Shown: positions 20,290 through 34,735, numbered from the stretch's first letter. The stretch is 64,000 bases of DNA from Tilletiaria anomala UBC 951 (GCF_000711695.1 NW_013547020.1:310001-374000); one strand, 5' to 3'. Made by a program: numbers and translations. The notes: generated by a model from the sequence alone, not told the origin.

Positions 20290-23200
20290 ATGCAGCAGTC
20301 AGACGATGATGGGCTGCTGCATAGCCCAACCTATCCGAGCCATCGGGTGAGGACTACGAGCAACTCGTCCCACGCAAGCATCAACTCCCATTCGTCAGCC
20401 TCAGGCGCTAATAATCCCAATGCAAAGGTGCAGGTGGTCACCCCAGGGTCGAGCTACGAGGGCTTGGCATATGCTCCAAGGCAACGCTTGCGTCCGCCGC
20501 CTCCGCCGCAGCAGGCAAGCTCCTCCCCAATCCATGGCAGCTCTGGCTTGAAGCAAGCACATCGAGCATTCCAGTCGCACTCTTCCTTGTTCCAAGCGCA
20601 GCAGCAAGAAGCAGTTATTCGAAACCATCATGCACATACAAGCTCCCTACCGCCGGATCCAATTCTGACCCGTCCGGGAAGCGCCAATATTTCAACTCTT
20701 GATGCACAATCGTCCCCACGAAGCCCAACGCTCGCCGCTGCGCCGGTCGTGATAAGCGATAAATCTAACCTTGCACTGCTTCCGCACTCTGTGAGCAGTG
20801 GAAGTCTGTCCACAGGGGATTCTGGGTCACTCAGTGCAAAGTCTCGGCTGCTGGTCCAGGAGATGAAAGGGCGAGCCCAGCAACTCGGCCTCTTGCCGGA
20901 CAGCATTGGCTGGCAGATGATCGAGAAGCTGCAGAGCTTAGGCACCCACGACTCTGAGTGGGGAAGACTGCTTGATCTGGCGGGAAATGGACAGGTGAGC
21001 ACAATTGGGCTCACGTTCGACGTGCAGTTTCACTGAATTGGGATGCGCGGCAGTGTACCCTCATGCTGCCTCGGCAGATGGCTCCGGCACGGACATCGTC
21101 CAACGACGTTACGCTGGCTATGATTCACGACCACATTCTCCTCCATCCGCTTCCGTCTCGGCCATCACCCACTTCTCTCAGCACTCAGAGCCAAGTGGCA
21201 ACGCTCTCGGGCTTGCGAGCTGATTATGCAACCGAACCAAATCTCGCTGTCGGTGAAGCTTGCGAAAGTAAGCTGACTTTCAAGAGCTTCATCGCACGGC
21301 CGGAGAGCAGTTTAGTTTCCGAGTTATGGCATGAGCGTACACGAGCGTGAGTAGCTAGATGGCAGTTTCAGGATGCAAGCACATCCTCATTCTCATTGGT
21401 TCTGTGGCAGAGAATTTCTTCGAAACCTCCCCCCGCTTTCAGCAGCAACAGAAGCGCATGGCGAGAGCAGCGCGGCCGCACAACCGAGAGTCAAGCTTCT
21501 GTCTTTCGAAGAAGCCTTTTTCATCCCTTCGAGTGTTCAGCGGCGACGAAGGCAGTCGGCGCAGAAGCCCAGGCCGAGCTCGACATTTGCCAGTTTATTC
21601 GTAGGAAGCGGCAGGGCTAAACAGACAGATGGGGATCGTGATGGGGTGCGAGATAATGTCAACATGTTGGCGAAGTCTTCCTCCACAACTCCTGACGAAA
21701 CCTATGAGGAAGATGTTGTCGGCCCAGAGCGTACTATCGCCATTTGGGTGGTGGACAGGTATATTCAGCGAAGCCAAATGTTGACACACATTGGAAAGGC
21801 GATGCAGACGCGGCTCATCGAAAAGATGAATGCGGTCGGAATCGACCCGAGCATTGTCGATGTCGCATGCAGCTTTGCAGTTATGTTCCTACCACCAAAG
21901 CAGGCGCCTCGGGGCTTGGGGTTCGACAGCGCGATCTCCCCTGGCCTTCAGCGCTCGCCAACTATGCCGTTCCTCGCAGCTTCTAGCGCACCTTACCTTG
22001 CCGGACCAGATGAACTCGCAGAAAACTTCCAGAGTTTCTACAGCGGCATCTACGCGCAACTGCAAAGCCAGATCGACACCCAGCAAGATGCAGGCGTCGA
22101 AAACGTAGATGCCCAAGCTGCAGTCTCGCCCAACACTGAAGCCCGGATCAAGAAATGGATTCAAGTTGTTGAGACGTGCGTGTGTGAAGAGGTGTACGAC
22201 CGCATTTTTACGCCATTCTCCTCGCGTGACTGCTTCCTCGATATCGCCCTATCTTCTCGTATTGCAGCGCTCAACCTGCTTGGCCTAACACTCGCGCATC
22301 TCGACCTGGTCCTCCCCGCGAAGGACAGCCCAAGCGGACGTCACATCCACAAAGGGCTGGCACGGATCACTCAAGATTGCGGGGAGGTCTTGTACCAGCT
22401 GAACAGCCCTTCAAATCAGTCACCTGCCAGCAAACTCGATATCTTGACAGCTGCGCACAAGACTATCGTTGATGGAATCAGATCCCTTCCTGCGATCACG
22501 CTTAAAGACGATGATGGAAAGCCTGAAGAATCACAGCCACCAAGTTCGTCCGAGCAACCCTCCACTGAAGGCGACGAAGCCACTCTCACTGTGATAGAGG
22601 ATGAACAGCCGAAAAGCAGATCGACGGATAGTGGCGCGGCTAGCGCAGATTTGATCCTGCCGCTGCTCATATACTCGATCGTCCGCTCGAACCCTCTCGG
22701 ACTGGCAAGCCATCTATTGTTCATTCAGCGCTATCGAGCCGACTGCTTGCTGAGCGGTGAATCTTCCTACTGCCTTGTCAATATGCAAGCTGCCGTCGCA
22801 TTCATTGAAAATGTTGAGCCATCCGCACTCGGCTTCGAAGGTGTTACATCAGACATGCTGCCCTCGGGTGATGTACCTGAGGCCGCGCTCCACAGTCGTC
22901 AGGACTCGGCTGGCGCAGTAGAGACGCTCGCTTCGCCTAGCATGGAACACATGTCGATCTCGGACAGAGTACGGACACGTCTTGCTACTGACTTTGGCGA
23001 GATCGCTGGCGTTTCGAACAAGACCATTACCAGTGTGCTTGGATCGAGTTTGTCGGCGTTTGGCCGCATCATGGGTGGCAACAATCAAGGGCAGAGCCTG
23101 GCGACTAGCGAGAAAGAGAGCCAGGAAGGAGTAGCCGGGACAGCACCTAGCGCAGGCGGGGCTCGCGATACCGCTGTCGGCGGGGACGCTGGGGAGGGGC

Positions 23201-24379
23201 CTAGATTACGAACACGGAGTACGGCGAGGGAGGAGGATGAGCGCAGTATTCGCTCGGTCGGCGCAATGCGAATCAAGAGGCAAGGTATAGAATATGAGGG
23301 CCAGGAAGAGCAGGTGAAGGAACAGTCGATTGGGCAAAGTACAAGCGAGTCCTCCAAAGTCTCGCTCAGCGAACGGCTAGCCTCCATTCCAATGCTAGGT
23401 CGCCTTGGCATGAGTGAACGCACGCAGTCTGGCAACAGTCCTCTGTCTGTCACTCGGGAGCTGCCAGGGCCGCCGCCCCCCCCTCAAAAAGCTCCAACAG
23501 CGCAAGACCGCATCCCTGCTTCCTTACGATCACCGTATGCTCCCCTCGAACAGCCCCCTCGCTCTACTCGGCCCCTCCACATCGTCGTGGCTGCTACAGG
23601 TAGCGTTGCAAGCATTAAAATCCCGCTTATTGTGGAGCAATTGCTGCAGTACGCCAATGTGCGAGTGCAATTGCTTGCTACCAAGTCTTCCTTACATTTC
23701 TTCAAGCGTGAAGGATTGGCCGCGCTCGGCGGGATGCGGGAGGACTATCAAGTGAAGGACCTTGCGGCAGAAAATCAGGCAGCCGTCCGCGGCACTGGCG
23801 AGGCGTTGACCAACTTGCCTCGCGTCCAACTTTGGACTGATGAGGACGAATGGGACCAGTGGAGCAAAGTCGGAGATCCTATTCTGCACATCGAGCTGCG
23901 GCGTTGGGCCGACATTGTTCTCGTTGCTCCGTGCAGCGCAGATACTCTTGCCAAGATCAATGGTGGAATCTGTGACAACCTTCTGGTGAGTGCCAAAACG
24001 ATTCTGTAACTTTGAGCTTACCGTAAACTCATCCTCGATCCCTGACCAACAGACATCATTCTTGCGAGCATTGTCTCCCATGACGCCCATCCTGCTCTTC
24101 CCGGCTATGAACACGCTCATGTGGCTTCACCCTTTGACGGCTCGCCACATCGCATTTGTGAGGGAGTTTCTGGGATATGAGGTGATTGGACCAATCGAGA
24201 AGAAGCTTGCCTGCGGCGACATGGGCCAAGGCGCGATGTACGAGTGGACAGACATTGTTGACCTTGTCGCCAAACGTTTTGGGCTTGTTCTCCAAGAAGG
24301 GCAGGTCAACGGGGCACCTGCAACATCCGACTCGCAGCCGCAGACACCGTCGGCAGCCATTGCATTTGAATCAACATAG
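20290..24379 (+). CDS. Fusion of VPS9 Rab-GEF domain and PPC decarboxylase
   Basis: Four exons: 20290-20994, 21054-21346, 21411-23985, 24053-24379; 3,900 nt, 1,299 residues. Residues 1-330 are Ser-rich and disordered. Residues about 580-805 are a VPS9 domain (guanine exchange on Rab5-type GTPases): EEVYDRIFTPF, then ADLILPLLIYSIVRSNPLG with Asp746 and Pro750, and GESSYCLVNMQAAVAFIEN with Tyr786. Residues 1054-1299 are a flavoprotein of the phosphopantothenoylcysteine decarboxylase/Hal3 family, the third step of CoA synthesis: IVVAATGSVASIKIPLI, GDPILHIELRRWAD (His1159), PAMNTLMW (Asn1211) and ACGDMGQGAMYEW (Cys1245). All three catalytic residues known from plant HAL3a/PPCDC are present. Both domains are encoded mostly in one exon with no stop between, so the fusion is physical. 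Intron 3 splits the flavoprotein at ICDNLL|TSFLRA. A separate internal transcript for the decarboxylase cannot be excluded. Confidence 0.85.
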
Positions 24380-24495
24380 ACAGTATCATCCAAATTCCAT
24401 TATATCACTGCATTAGTGTATGGGTACCATACATATAATATCCAAGTCCATTGCCATGGCCCATCGTTCAGGGTCGCCTTCCCGTGTGCTTGTTT

Positions 24496-26464
24496 TCATT
24501 TTACCGATAAATGGTCGCCTGGGCTCTGCCAGCTCTCCCCCAGGACGCCTCGGGTTTTCATGATGCTGACGACCGCCTCCTCCGCTTCGTGCAGCAGCTC
24601 GTAGCGCTGAGCAAACGTCGGCTCATTTTCTGCAGCTGGCGTCGCCTCATGGTGATTTTCCTCAGCGGGCGGGCACACGAGATCCCTAGCGCCATTCACA
24701 GTCTCTCCTTGCGCCCGCTGGGCTGGCGCACCAGCGAGCAGTGTGCGGAAAGCTTGCACGGCGATGTGTACCTGCTCGACGTTGGCGAGGCCCACGAGCG
24801 TACGAAGATGAGGGACGTGCGAGCCCCAGCGTTGGGCCTGGTAAGATGACGGGTCGGCGCGTCGCTCACTGCCACGTATGCCATACTGCAGCGCTGTTTC
24901 CGCGAGACTCGTCGGAGTCGAAAGGCGCGATTGCCTGGCGCTATCGCTTGTGCGGTTGCTGGAGCTGGCAGCATCGGCGTTGGATTCCCCTTGGCCTATG
25001 TCAAAACCGGAGAGAGTCCCGGTCCCAGAGAGCAGCCGCAGGCTCTCCTGCCGCGCTAGCCGCAGTTGTTCGGAGCAAGGATGCCAAGGCGGCGGGCCGG
25101 CTTCGGTCAAGAGGCCCATGCTGAACGGTGATGCGTTCATGATGAACGGCGGCGTCCATTCTGTCCCTGCTGCTGCCTCGGTTGGTGCGCCGGGAAAGCG
25201 GAATGGGTTGCACTCAAAGAGCATAATGTATGCTGGCAATAGATCGGAATGGAGTGTGTGATTCGAGTAGCTTAGAATCGAATCGAGCGGTCGGAACGGC
25301 GGGTTGGTCGCGACCATCCTTGCAAGTCGGAGCAGCACGGGTAGTGGATAGCCGCTGATGCCGGCCATCTTGATCTTGCCTTCGTCTTTCAGCTTGAACA
25401 ACTCGCGCACGGCGCCGAGGATCTTTTCGTCGCCTTCTCCATGCACCTTGGACGCAGCTTCGAACGTTTCTGCGAGTCCCATGTCGGTGCGCAGGGCCTC
25501 CTGCTCTTCTGCGCTCAAAACATCGCTTCCAAGCCCGACGACATCGGCGGCACCCATCCCAGCATCGTGTGCCTTGCCCACGCGTGTACAAACGAACTCG
25601 ACATCGTGCATGTAAACATTGTCGAGCCAGCCATCATGATCGAGCTGCATGTTGAGGCGGACGATGGACTCGCAGACGCTGCGGCGCACGCGCTGCGGGG
25701 TGTAGTCGAAGTCCGAGGTTTTCGGCCCATAGCGGCCGGCTTTGGTCGAGATGTAGTATGTCGAGCGAGGGAACTCCGGCGCCAAGACGGATAATGCGCG
25801 CCCGAGAATCGTCTCGGAGTTTGCATAGTACGGAGAGGTGTCAAACGTGTTGATGCCGTAGCGGAACGCGATACGTAGAGCTGTAGATGGGAAGATCGAT
25901 GAGCGAAGGATTGAACAGACGGCGGGGACCAGAGATGCTGGAATGCTTTCATATCGTTTGGATGACGTATATCAACTCCCACTCACCTCTGACGGGTTCG
26001 ATGCTCATCATGAGATCATCGCTCGAATATTGACCCGTCCCGAACGTCCCGGCTCCAAAGATGAGAGGCGAGATGCCTGCTTGTGGAGGCGTTCCCTTCT
26101 TGTTGTGCTGCTTTTCGTTCACCTGTTCCCCATATCCCTGGGAGCCGGCATGGATGGGAGCGACGTTTTGGACCGTGGCCCATGCGCAATCGTCCGTATG
26201 CCTCACGCGAGCTACCTTCCGGTCCTCAGATGCTGCAGATGAAGTGAGGAAAAGAGATTTCCAAGTTTCCACCCATGGAGCTGGATGATTGCCATGGAGC
26301 ATTGTATCATTTGGCAGCTCGCTCAGATTTGCAGGCAAGGGGCCATGTGATAAGGGAGAGAGCTTTTCGCTTAAGCCGGGTGAGGGGGATGAGCTGGATC
26401 GCTCGCGACGGTCCGGGGGCTTGTTGATGCCATTGCCGTTAGAATGGCCATTTGATGATGTCAT
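24496..26464 (-). CDS. Aldo/keto reductase, ARA2 / L-galactose dehydrogenase-like
   Basis: Two exons, 26464-25987 and 25880-24496 (106-nt intron); 620 residues against about 320-350 for typical members. The catalytic tetrad is visible: Asp and Tyr in NTFDTSPYYANSETILGRAL, Lys in YYISTKAGRYG, His in DNVYMHDVEF. The family resembles D-arabinose/L-galactose dehydrogenases of the erythroascorbate pathway. Extra length comes from a 130-residue low-complexity N-terminus before the first beta strand (SPLIFGAGTFGTGQY), plus insertions after the catalytic His and near the C-terminus. It converges with the VPS9-PPCDC gene, 116 nt between stops. Substrate is inferred only from family. Confidence 0.8.
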
Positions 26465-26614
26465 GAGGGAAGAATGCGCAGAAGAGGGGACTTTCAGCTT
26501 TTCGAAAGTCAGGTTCAGTTCGCCTTGAGCAGAAACAGGGCCGCTTAGCCGGCGTAAGAAGGGATGAGGATGCCAGCGTCGTCAAGAATCACCGAGGTAG
26601 AAGACCTCTATCCG

Positions 26615-26831
26615 TCAGCCGATCTGTCGAGAAACGCGCTGTGCGAAAGGTTTGGGGCCAACCTTGGACGGAATTTGAAGTGACACGTCTGCTCGAGCTT
26701 CTTCGGATTGTGTAGAAGGAAGAAAGACAAGGGGAACTACCTTGCATCTTGTCCAGCGGGATGCTCGAATTACGAAGCGTCAGAAGTACTTGTACCAAGC
26801 AGGCCGCTAATCGTGACCGCCTTGCTTTCAT
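26615..26831 (-). CDS. Possible small two-exon gene
   Basis: A weak candidate. Exons 26831-26741 and 26688-26615 with a 52-nt intron would give a 54-residue basic protein starting MKARRSRLAACLVQVLL and containing LRNSSIPLDKMQ. Splice sites are canonical and frame is kept, but I recognise no family and the gene is very short. It could equally be part of the upstream region of the aldo/keto reductase gene. Confidence 0.2.
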
Positions 26832-28145
26832 CGTGATATTCACGTCACCCCCACGTCCATGATTTTCGGGCGTTTTTCACTGTTTCGTCCCCGCATTTCC
26901 CTGCTTACGTAACGCTGCATGATTCATCCTCAGATTGTTTTGTGGCTTCTCCATTCGGGTTTCCCCCACACGTCCTCTTCATGCTCATCTTCACCTTCAT
27001 ATGCATCTTAATACCGTCGCAATGCATTCGATGGTATCCTCAAGGTTCCAGGCTCGAGACTCCGGATCAACTACTTATGTGTGTATGTACTGAATGCCGA
27101 GAATACTGATAAATGTGCAGGTATGGCGCGTTGACGTTTGGCGCTGCGACAACGGAAGTCCTGCGTCCCAGTGAGGTGCCGCACAGTGCCAACACCCTCC
27201 TGGCATACGGGCTCACCAAACATCACCTGTCACGACCCATAGGTGGCTGTGCTGAAATGTAATTTATCTCTGGGGCAACGGAAGAGGTCGAGGCACCGAG
27301 CTCTTAAGGAGAGGGAGTACATGCATCGTCCTTACTTGCCTCTGCCGGGTCCGTTGAGAGCGTAATGCCTGGATCAAACCCGCGGCCCTATCTTGAAGTC
27401 CATGGGGAGCTACCCTTAGTGTTCGGTGTCCTCCTGCCTCTCTCCGGGTGGCCTACCTGTAGAGCCTGTCGCTGACCTTTTGGTCTGTGCTGCTCATAGG
27501 CGAAAGGAAAACGATGCTGATTTGAGAACGAGAGAACAAAAGTCATGGCAAGCACCAGGTTGTGTGCTTATGTAAGCATAGTGCCGCGTGGGCAGCGGGC
27601 ATGAACGATGGCAGGGTTCAGAGAGACAGGAGTGTGCTGCAGTGCCCAGAGTGGGCGTAATGCGTTCTCATAACATCATCCTTGACATCCCACATCTACG
27701 TCGTATCCCCTCCATCGTACCTAACGTGGTCCTCTTTCAACAAGCCAAGCTTACCAGCAGCACGTACAGCAGTGCAAAAGCAGGCCGTAGTCAACCAGCG
27801 GCAGGATACTCCAAAGGTCGAGCGTGATTCGTGGGACGCAGTCGTTCGACTAACGTAGCATTCGCGAAGCATCGCGGGCGCCTGCGATCCATTTCTGCAA
27901 CAATCGCTCAGCCATCGGCACTTGCTCGCTCCATCGTGTAGGGTGCACAGACGGTGGTACCACACTGGGTTGTGCATTCGAGGCATTATAATCTCGATCC
28001 GCCTACGCTGCGACGTTCGACTTTGCGATCTACTATCAAGCAGGTGTAGGTCTTACGGCGCACTTCTAAATCCGCCCCCTAATCGCATCACATGAATTAG
28101 AGCCAAGAGGGAACGGCAGATACAGACAGGCATCCAACATCCAAG
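26832..28145. other. Intergenic region upstream of the DUF2408 gene
   Basis: About 1.3 kb without a supportable coding exon. I looked for snRNA, RNase P and SRP RNA signatures around 27.1-27.6 kb and saw none that hold. It probably contains the promoter and leader of the downstream gene. Confidence 0.4.
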
Positions 28146-31091
28146 ATGTCGTCAGCGATTCCTCACGAGGAGCTTCCCATCCTCGAAGCGCTCGTTAACA
28201 TTCGCAATCGCCTAACTGCGCTCAAAAAGGATAGCGGAGAGTACATCAAGCCGCAAGATGTCATGGATATCTACAAGGCTGTCATCAAGCAGGGTGAGTA
28301 CCTTGTCAGTGTTTTCTGTTTGCTTTGTCGTGCTTGATGTTCACCTATCATTTTCCGCATCTCGTATTTCGGTACATGTGCTGTTATTTTTGACTGTAGT
28401 GACGCGGCTAAATGCTGTGCGTGACGAGCACGACATGGCAGAGGCAGCTGCCGCCAGTACATCTTCCTCAGCTGCGCCACCGCCACCGGCAGCAGATTCA
28501 TCTGGCACCGAGGGTAGCTTCATCTCACCAAGTCCCTCGACGACAGGAGTATCGGCGAACGACTTGAACAACTCGTCGTCGTCGTTGAAGGCAACGCATG
28601 GGTCCATTGGCAGCACTGGCACCAACGCTGGTACTAACAGCAGCAGCAGCAGCCAGCCGATCGGCGAGCACACCAAGGCTGCGTCTTCGCAACAAGAGTC
28701 ACATGCATACGCCGATAGCTTGCCCAAGTACAACCGCGTCGACACGACGCTCAATGACGTCTTTGCTCTGCTCTCGCTCTTCTTCCTCACCATCGGCCGA
28801 TCGCGCGAGACGCCAGCTGCGTTCAGCCAACTAGCCTGCATGAAGCAGTTCTTCGACCACCTCTCCGAATCAGGCATCTACACCGAGGCGGATCTGGAGC
28901 CGTTCAGCAAGCGCCTGGCAGAGCTGCGCGCCATGATCCGCAAGGATGCAGAGCAGGGCAAACACCCGCCTGCGTTGACGAAGCTGATGATGCGCAAGCT
29001 CGAGGGCTGTGAGAAGCTCTTGGCGAGCCTGCAGGGCACGCTCAAGGTCCTCTCCGTCGAGCTCGTGCCGATCCACCAGCGCCTGATCGCCGTGCGGAGG
29101 CAGATTGTTGCGGCGGCCGCCAAGCCGAAGCTGCCGCGCGCGGAGATCAAGCAGCTGCAGGAGGAGCTGCGCCGGATCGACAGCAAGCGCGTCGACGGCA
29201 AGTTCCTTGGGCCCGGCGGATCGAGTGTCCCGGCGGGGCAGGCAATTCTCGTCGGCATCCTCGAGGAGTGCTTTGAGATTTGCCACGAGATCAACGTCCG
29301 CAACGACGAGGTGCCCATGACGCTGCAGCCGATCTATGACCGCCTCAGCGAGATCAAAGCGCAGCTTGAGCATCTGGTCCTCACACATCGCTGGACGCTG
29401 AGGGAGACAGATCTGTGGAACTACCAGGTCACGCTCAAGGAGATCGATCGCCTGCGCGTCAATGGCAAGTTCGTCGATAACGAAGGGAAACAGCCAGAGG
29501 GTCAGCCAGTGAGTTTTAAAAGTATTCCTGGAGCTTATGGCTCGTTCCTGCATTCGGTGGATCTTGTTGTTCAAATATGCCACCCAACTCTGCTTTACGC
29601 GTCCAGGTCCTCCTTTACCTACTGCGTCGATGCTACGGCCTGATCTACCGCCTGGTCGCGTCGTCGGAGCCGATCTCGGAGGAGCTCATGCCGATCTCCA
29701 ACAAGCTCTCGACAATCTCTAAGTGTCTCAAGGAGGTCAGCAAGTATGGCGGGCCGTACACGATGCGTGACCTGTATCCGTACCGACTTGCGCTGCACCA
29801 GATTGACGCGATGCGCACCAATATCAAGGACAAGGATTTCAACGATACCGGCGTCAAGAAATGGCTCGGTCGCGACGGCAGTATACCTGAGGGACAGGCG
29901 ATCCTCAGGGCACAATTTGAGGAGGTCGAGCAGACGATCCAAGAGAGTGAGTTCCTCTTTGCGCGCATTGCGCACGCTCTTAAATCAATACCTGACAAGC
30001 GATGTTTCTCGTGCCTTCCGTCCGTTTTGCCAGTGCTCAACCAAGAGGAAGAGGATGACGACGAGGAGGGCTCGGATGGCGAATGGGAGGCGGGCAGCAG
30101 TGCAGCGAGCGCAAGTGGTGCCGTGACGGATAGCTCGGTGTCTCAGGCCTCGGTCTCAGAGTATGGCAGTCGCATCTTTGGTCTCGGAGCCGGCGGTACG
30201 GGTGTGGCTGGCACCGGGTCGTCTACGCCTGCAAGCCCCGCACCCGGCTTCTCGCCTTCCGGGTTCGGCATCGCACCTGGGATCGGACCCGGGATCTCGT
30301 CCTCTGCCAGCCCCATGGGCATCGGCATCGGTGCTACGGGCGCGGCGCATGGCGGAGCTGCATGGGGCGGCTTCAATTCGCACGGTGTCACGGCGAGCCT
30401 GATTGGCGCCGGTGCTGGCGGTGGCAGCGGTGGTGTGAAGGGTGGCCACGAGTCTCCGGCTGCTGCGAGCGTGAGCGCGGATGTTAGCACCAGTGGTGCG
30501 TCACCCAGCTTCCTCGCGACGAGTCCAAGCCCGCTCATGCGCTGTCCCCTAGGGCAGAACCACCACATGCCGCCACTTGATCTCGGACAGAACAAGCTCG
30601 CCGGGGCGGCGGCGAGTGGGGAAACTTCGGCCGCTGCCGCATCTGCCACTCTTGCCGCTGCTCTTCCTCCTGGGCAGCACCCTTCTCCGAGCGGCCCTGG
30701 CGCTGGTAGTACACCCTCCGTCCCAGAGCAACAAGCGTCAGCGCCAGCGCCTGAAGAGCCAAAGAGCGGACTGGCCGTCGTTGGGCCTGGTGGTAACATA
30801 CTTGAGCGCCTGCCAGCTGAGCCGCCTGTCGTTGTGCCGGCGCGAGAACAGCTGCATGCTGCAGGTAAGCAGCAGCACTATAACGCGACTGCGCATGTGA
30901 AAGCGGCAGATGGGAAAGGGCTAGGAGCTACAATGGGGTTAGGAAGCGGGGCTGGGACTGGGACGAGCATTGAGGTGGACAAGGTCGGGGCAGGAGCAGC
31001 AGCAGGGACAGCGGCGCCATCAGGGACCGAACAGCTCGCACACAGTTTGAAGAGCGTCGACCTGCATGAGAACGGTCACACAGATGCATAG
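28146..31091 (+). CDS. DUF2408 family protein (yeast YPL260W/Cub1-like)
   Basis: Four exons: 28146-28293, 28400-29508, 29607-29946, 30034-31091; 2,655 nt, 884 residues. The core has the two repeated helical units of DUF2408: MKQFFDHLSESGIYTEADL, VELVPIHQRLIAVRRQI, VDGKFLGPGGSSVPAGQAIL, then IYDRLSEIKAQLEHLVLTHR, WTLRETDLWNYQV, VLLYLLRRCYGLIYRLVASS, EELMPISNKLSTISKCL and KYGGPYTMRDLYPYRLALHQ. The family is conserved across fungi without an established biochemical activity. The C-terminal 340 residues are Gly/Ala/Ser-rich and disordered. All junctions restore conserved text (IKQ|VTRLN, EGQP|VLLY, TIQE|MLNQ). Confidence 0.88.
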
Positions 31092-31663
31092 TGGTGCCAT
31101 CTAGCTCTGCTTTGCACTCGTGTTGGTGCGGAGCGGTGGACGCCGTCCAACTTTGTGTCCACATGCATGAGAACCTCACAGAGATGTCTTTCATGGCCCA
31201 TGCATCCACCTGCAACGTAGAAAGTGGTAGAATTCATAGCCGTTGCACGTTTGTATCTGGGTTGCCTTGAAAGAATTTGCACTTGCGCGCCTTTACGTCC
31301 TAAACGTGCTTCATTGGTCACCCCGACCGATTGAATATCCCGATCAGCCAATTCGACGGTGTGGCCCTTTTTGACTCTTCGTTCATCGTGTAGCTCACAA
31401 GTCACCGCAGGTCATCTAAACCGTCAGGACACAACCACCACAACATTGGTACGCTCCGTCAACTTTCGCTCCGCCGTGGAATGCACTGGTGATGTGCATT
31501 TCTGAACCGCTTTTGAGTGTGCCAGGTTGCAGGCTCGTGACATCATCCTCAACCATACACGGACGCACCGTAGTCGCTAATGAATCATGACATACGAAGT
31601 ACAAACTGCGTAGACGCATTATCGAGCTTATAACGGCCGGATTCTCGTTTGAAAGCGTGCAAG
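31092..31663. other. Intergenic region between DUF2408 and TatD genes
   Basis: About 570 nt holding the 3' UTR of the first gene and the promoter of the second. No exon, tRNA or repeat seen. Confidence 0.45.
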
Positions 31664-32922
31664 ATGCGTCAAGAGGGCCTTTGGAAGGAGCTGGTGGACG
31701 GTGAGTAGTCGAGGAACGCTTCAAATGCTCGTGCTTTGCTGAAAGGTTTCCTGTACTAGCTCATTGCCACCCAACCGATGACCCTCTCCTCAGATTGGAG
31801 CCTCAAGCGCATTCGGCTCACGATAATGCTTTCGACACCTCGTGCGGCATTGACCTCGATGCACTTGCGAAGCGATTGCTAGATGCCGAAATTGGTATGG
31901 CTTGCATTATGTCGACGAGTACCGCAGATCAAGAGCTCGTTGCTGGACTGGCAGCGCGATGCGGCCCAGCCAGAATCACACCTGCATTCGGCCACCATCC
32001 ATGGTTCGTGCACAGAATCACTGTCCAAGAAGACCCGATGCCGTCCAAGGTAGACCACTACAAGATGTTGTTCCCAGACCCGCCTTGTCTCGACGGGGAC
32101 GGTGAGAACGGCATATCGGAGCTAGACTTGATCATGCCCGGCTTGCCAGATCCTCTGCCGCTGTCGCAAGTGCTCAAGGATCTACGCAGTAATCTCGAAA
32201 GGTACCCACACGCCATACTGGGTGAAGTGGGTATCGATAAATCATTCCGGCTGCCTTTCTCTCCGGAATCTTTGGAACTGCTTGACGGTCTGGAGGATGG
32301 CAAGCGCCAAAAGACCCACCATGAAGTCTCCAACCATGGCCTCCCAAAGCGTCGCCTCTCGAGGCTTCAGACGCCTTTGGCACATCAAATGTACGTGCTC
32401 AAAGCACAGATTGACGTCGCCGTCTCACTACGGCGCCCGGTCTCATTCCACAGCGTCCGTGCGGCCGGAGCGACCATTGATCTGCTGCGTGAGCTGTGCT
32501 CAGACTTTCCTCGGGGATGGAACGACACGCCAGGTTTCCAGAGCGCGAATCTTGCCCTACACAGCTGTACGATTTCGGCAGAGGGCATCCGACAGATTCA
32601 ACAAGTGCATGCAAACGTCTATGTCAGCTTCAGCACAACGATCAATGCACGGCAGAAGGGCTTGGGGGAGCAGATCGAGGCGTGCGACCCGGATCGGTTG
32701 CTAAGCGAGAGCGATTGGCACATTGCAGAGGGACTCGCTGATCACGTGTGGGGGGTTGTGGACATGTTCTGCGCAAGCGAGCGGCTTGAACGGCATCTGT
32801 CTCTACAAGACCTCAGTACAGGCGAGAAGCGAAGTGAAGTCGTCGCGATGTTAAAGCGGAATTGGCACCGCTTTCTGCGTGGCCGGATCGAAGAGCTAGG
32901 GGATGAATCTTGGGCAATCTGA
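31664..32922 (+). CDS. TatD-family metallohydrolase
   Basis: Two exons, 31664-31700 and 31760-32922 (59-nt intron); 399 residues. The junction was chosen because it rebuilds the first metal-binding motif: KELVDAHCHPTDD, with the HxH of TatD enzymes. Later ligands: GHHPWF, Glu in AILGEVGIDKSFRLP, His in RPVSFHSVRAAG and Asp in LLSESDWH. These complete the usual two-metal site. Members are Mg2+-dependent 3'-5' deoxyribonucleases/esterases; the fungal branch includes S. pombe Scn1 (Cut9-interacting). A Lys/Arg-rich insertion follows the GEVGID strand. The start ATG leaves a very short N-terminus, so a further upstream exon is possible. Confidence 0.85.
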
Positions 32923-33016
32923 AGATGCAAGGCACGCTTTCGACAGCGATCTGATTTTGAGGCAGTATGGTACAAGACGGAAGCGAGCTCGGCGCTGCAC
33001 TCTGGTCGGAAGCCGA

Positions 33017-34735
<1,719 letters not shown>

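Noticed and set aside
27100-27560. Possible structured RNA (SRP, RNase P or snRNA) upstream of the DUF2408 gene.
   Set aside because: None of the conserved core sequences of these RNAs could be found on either strand.
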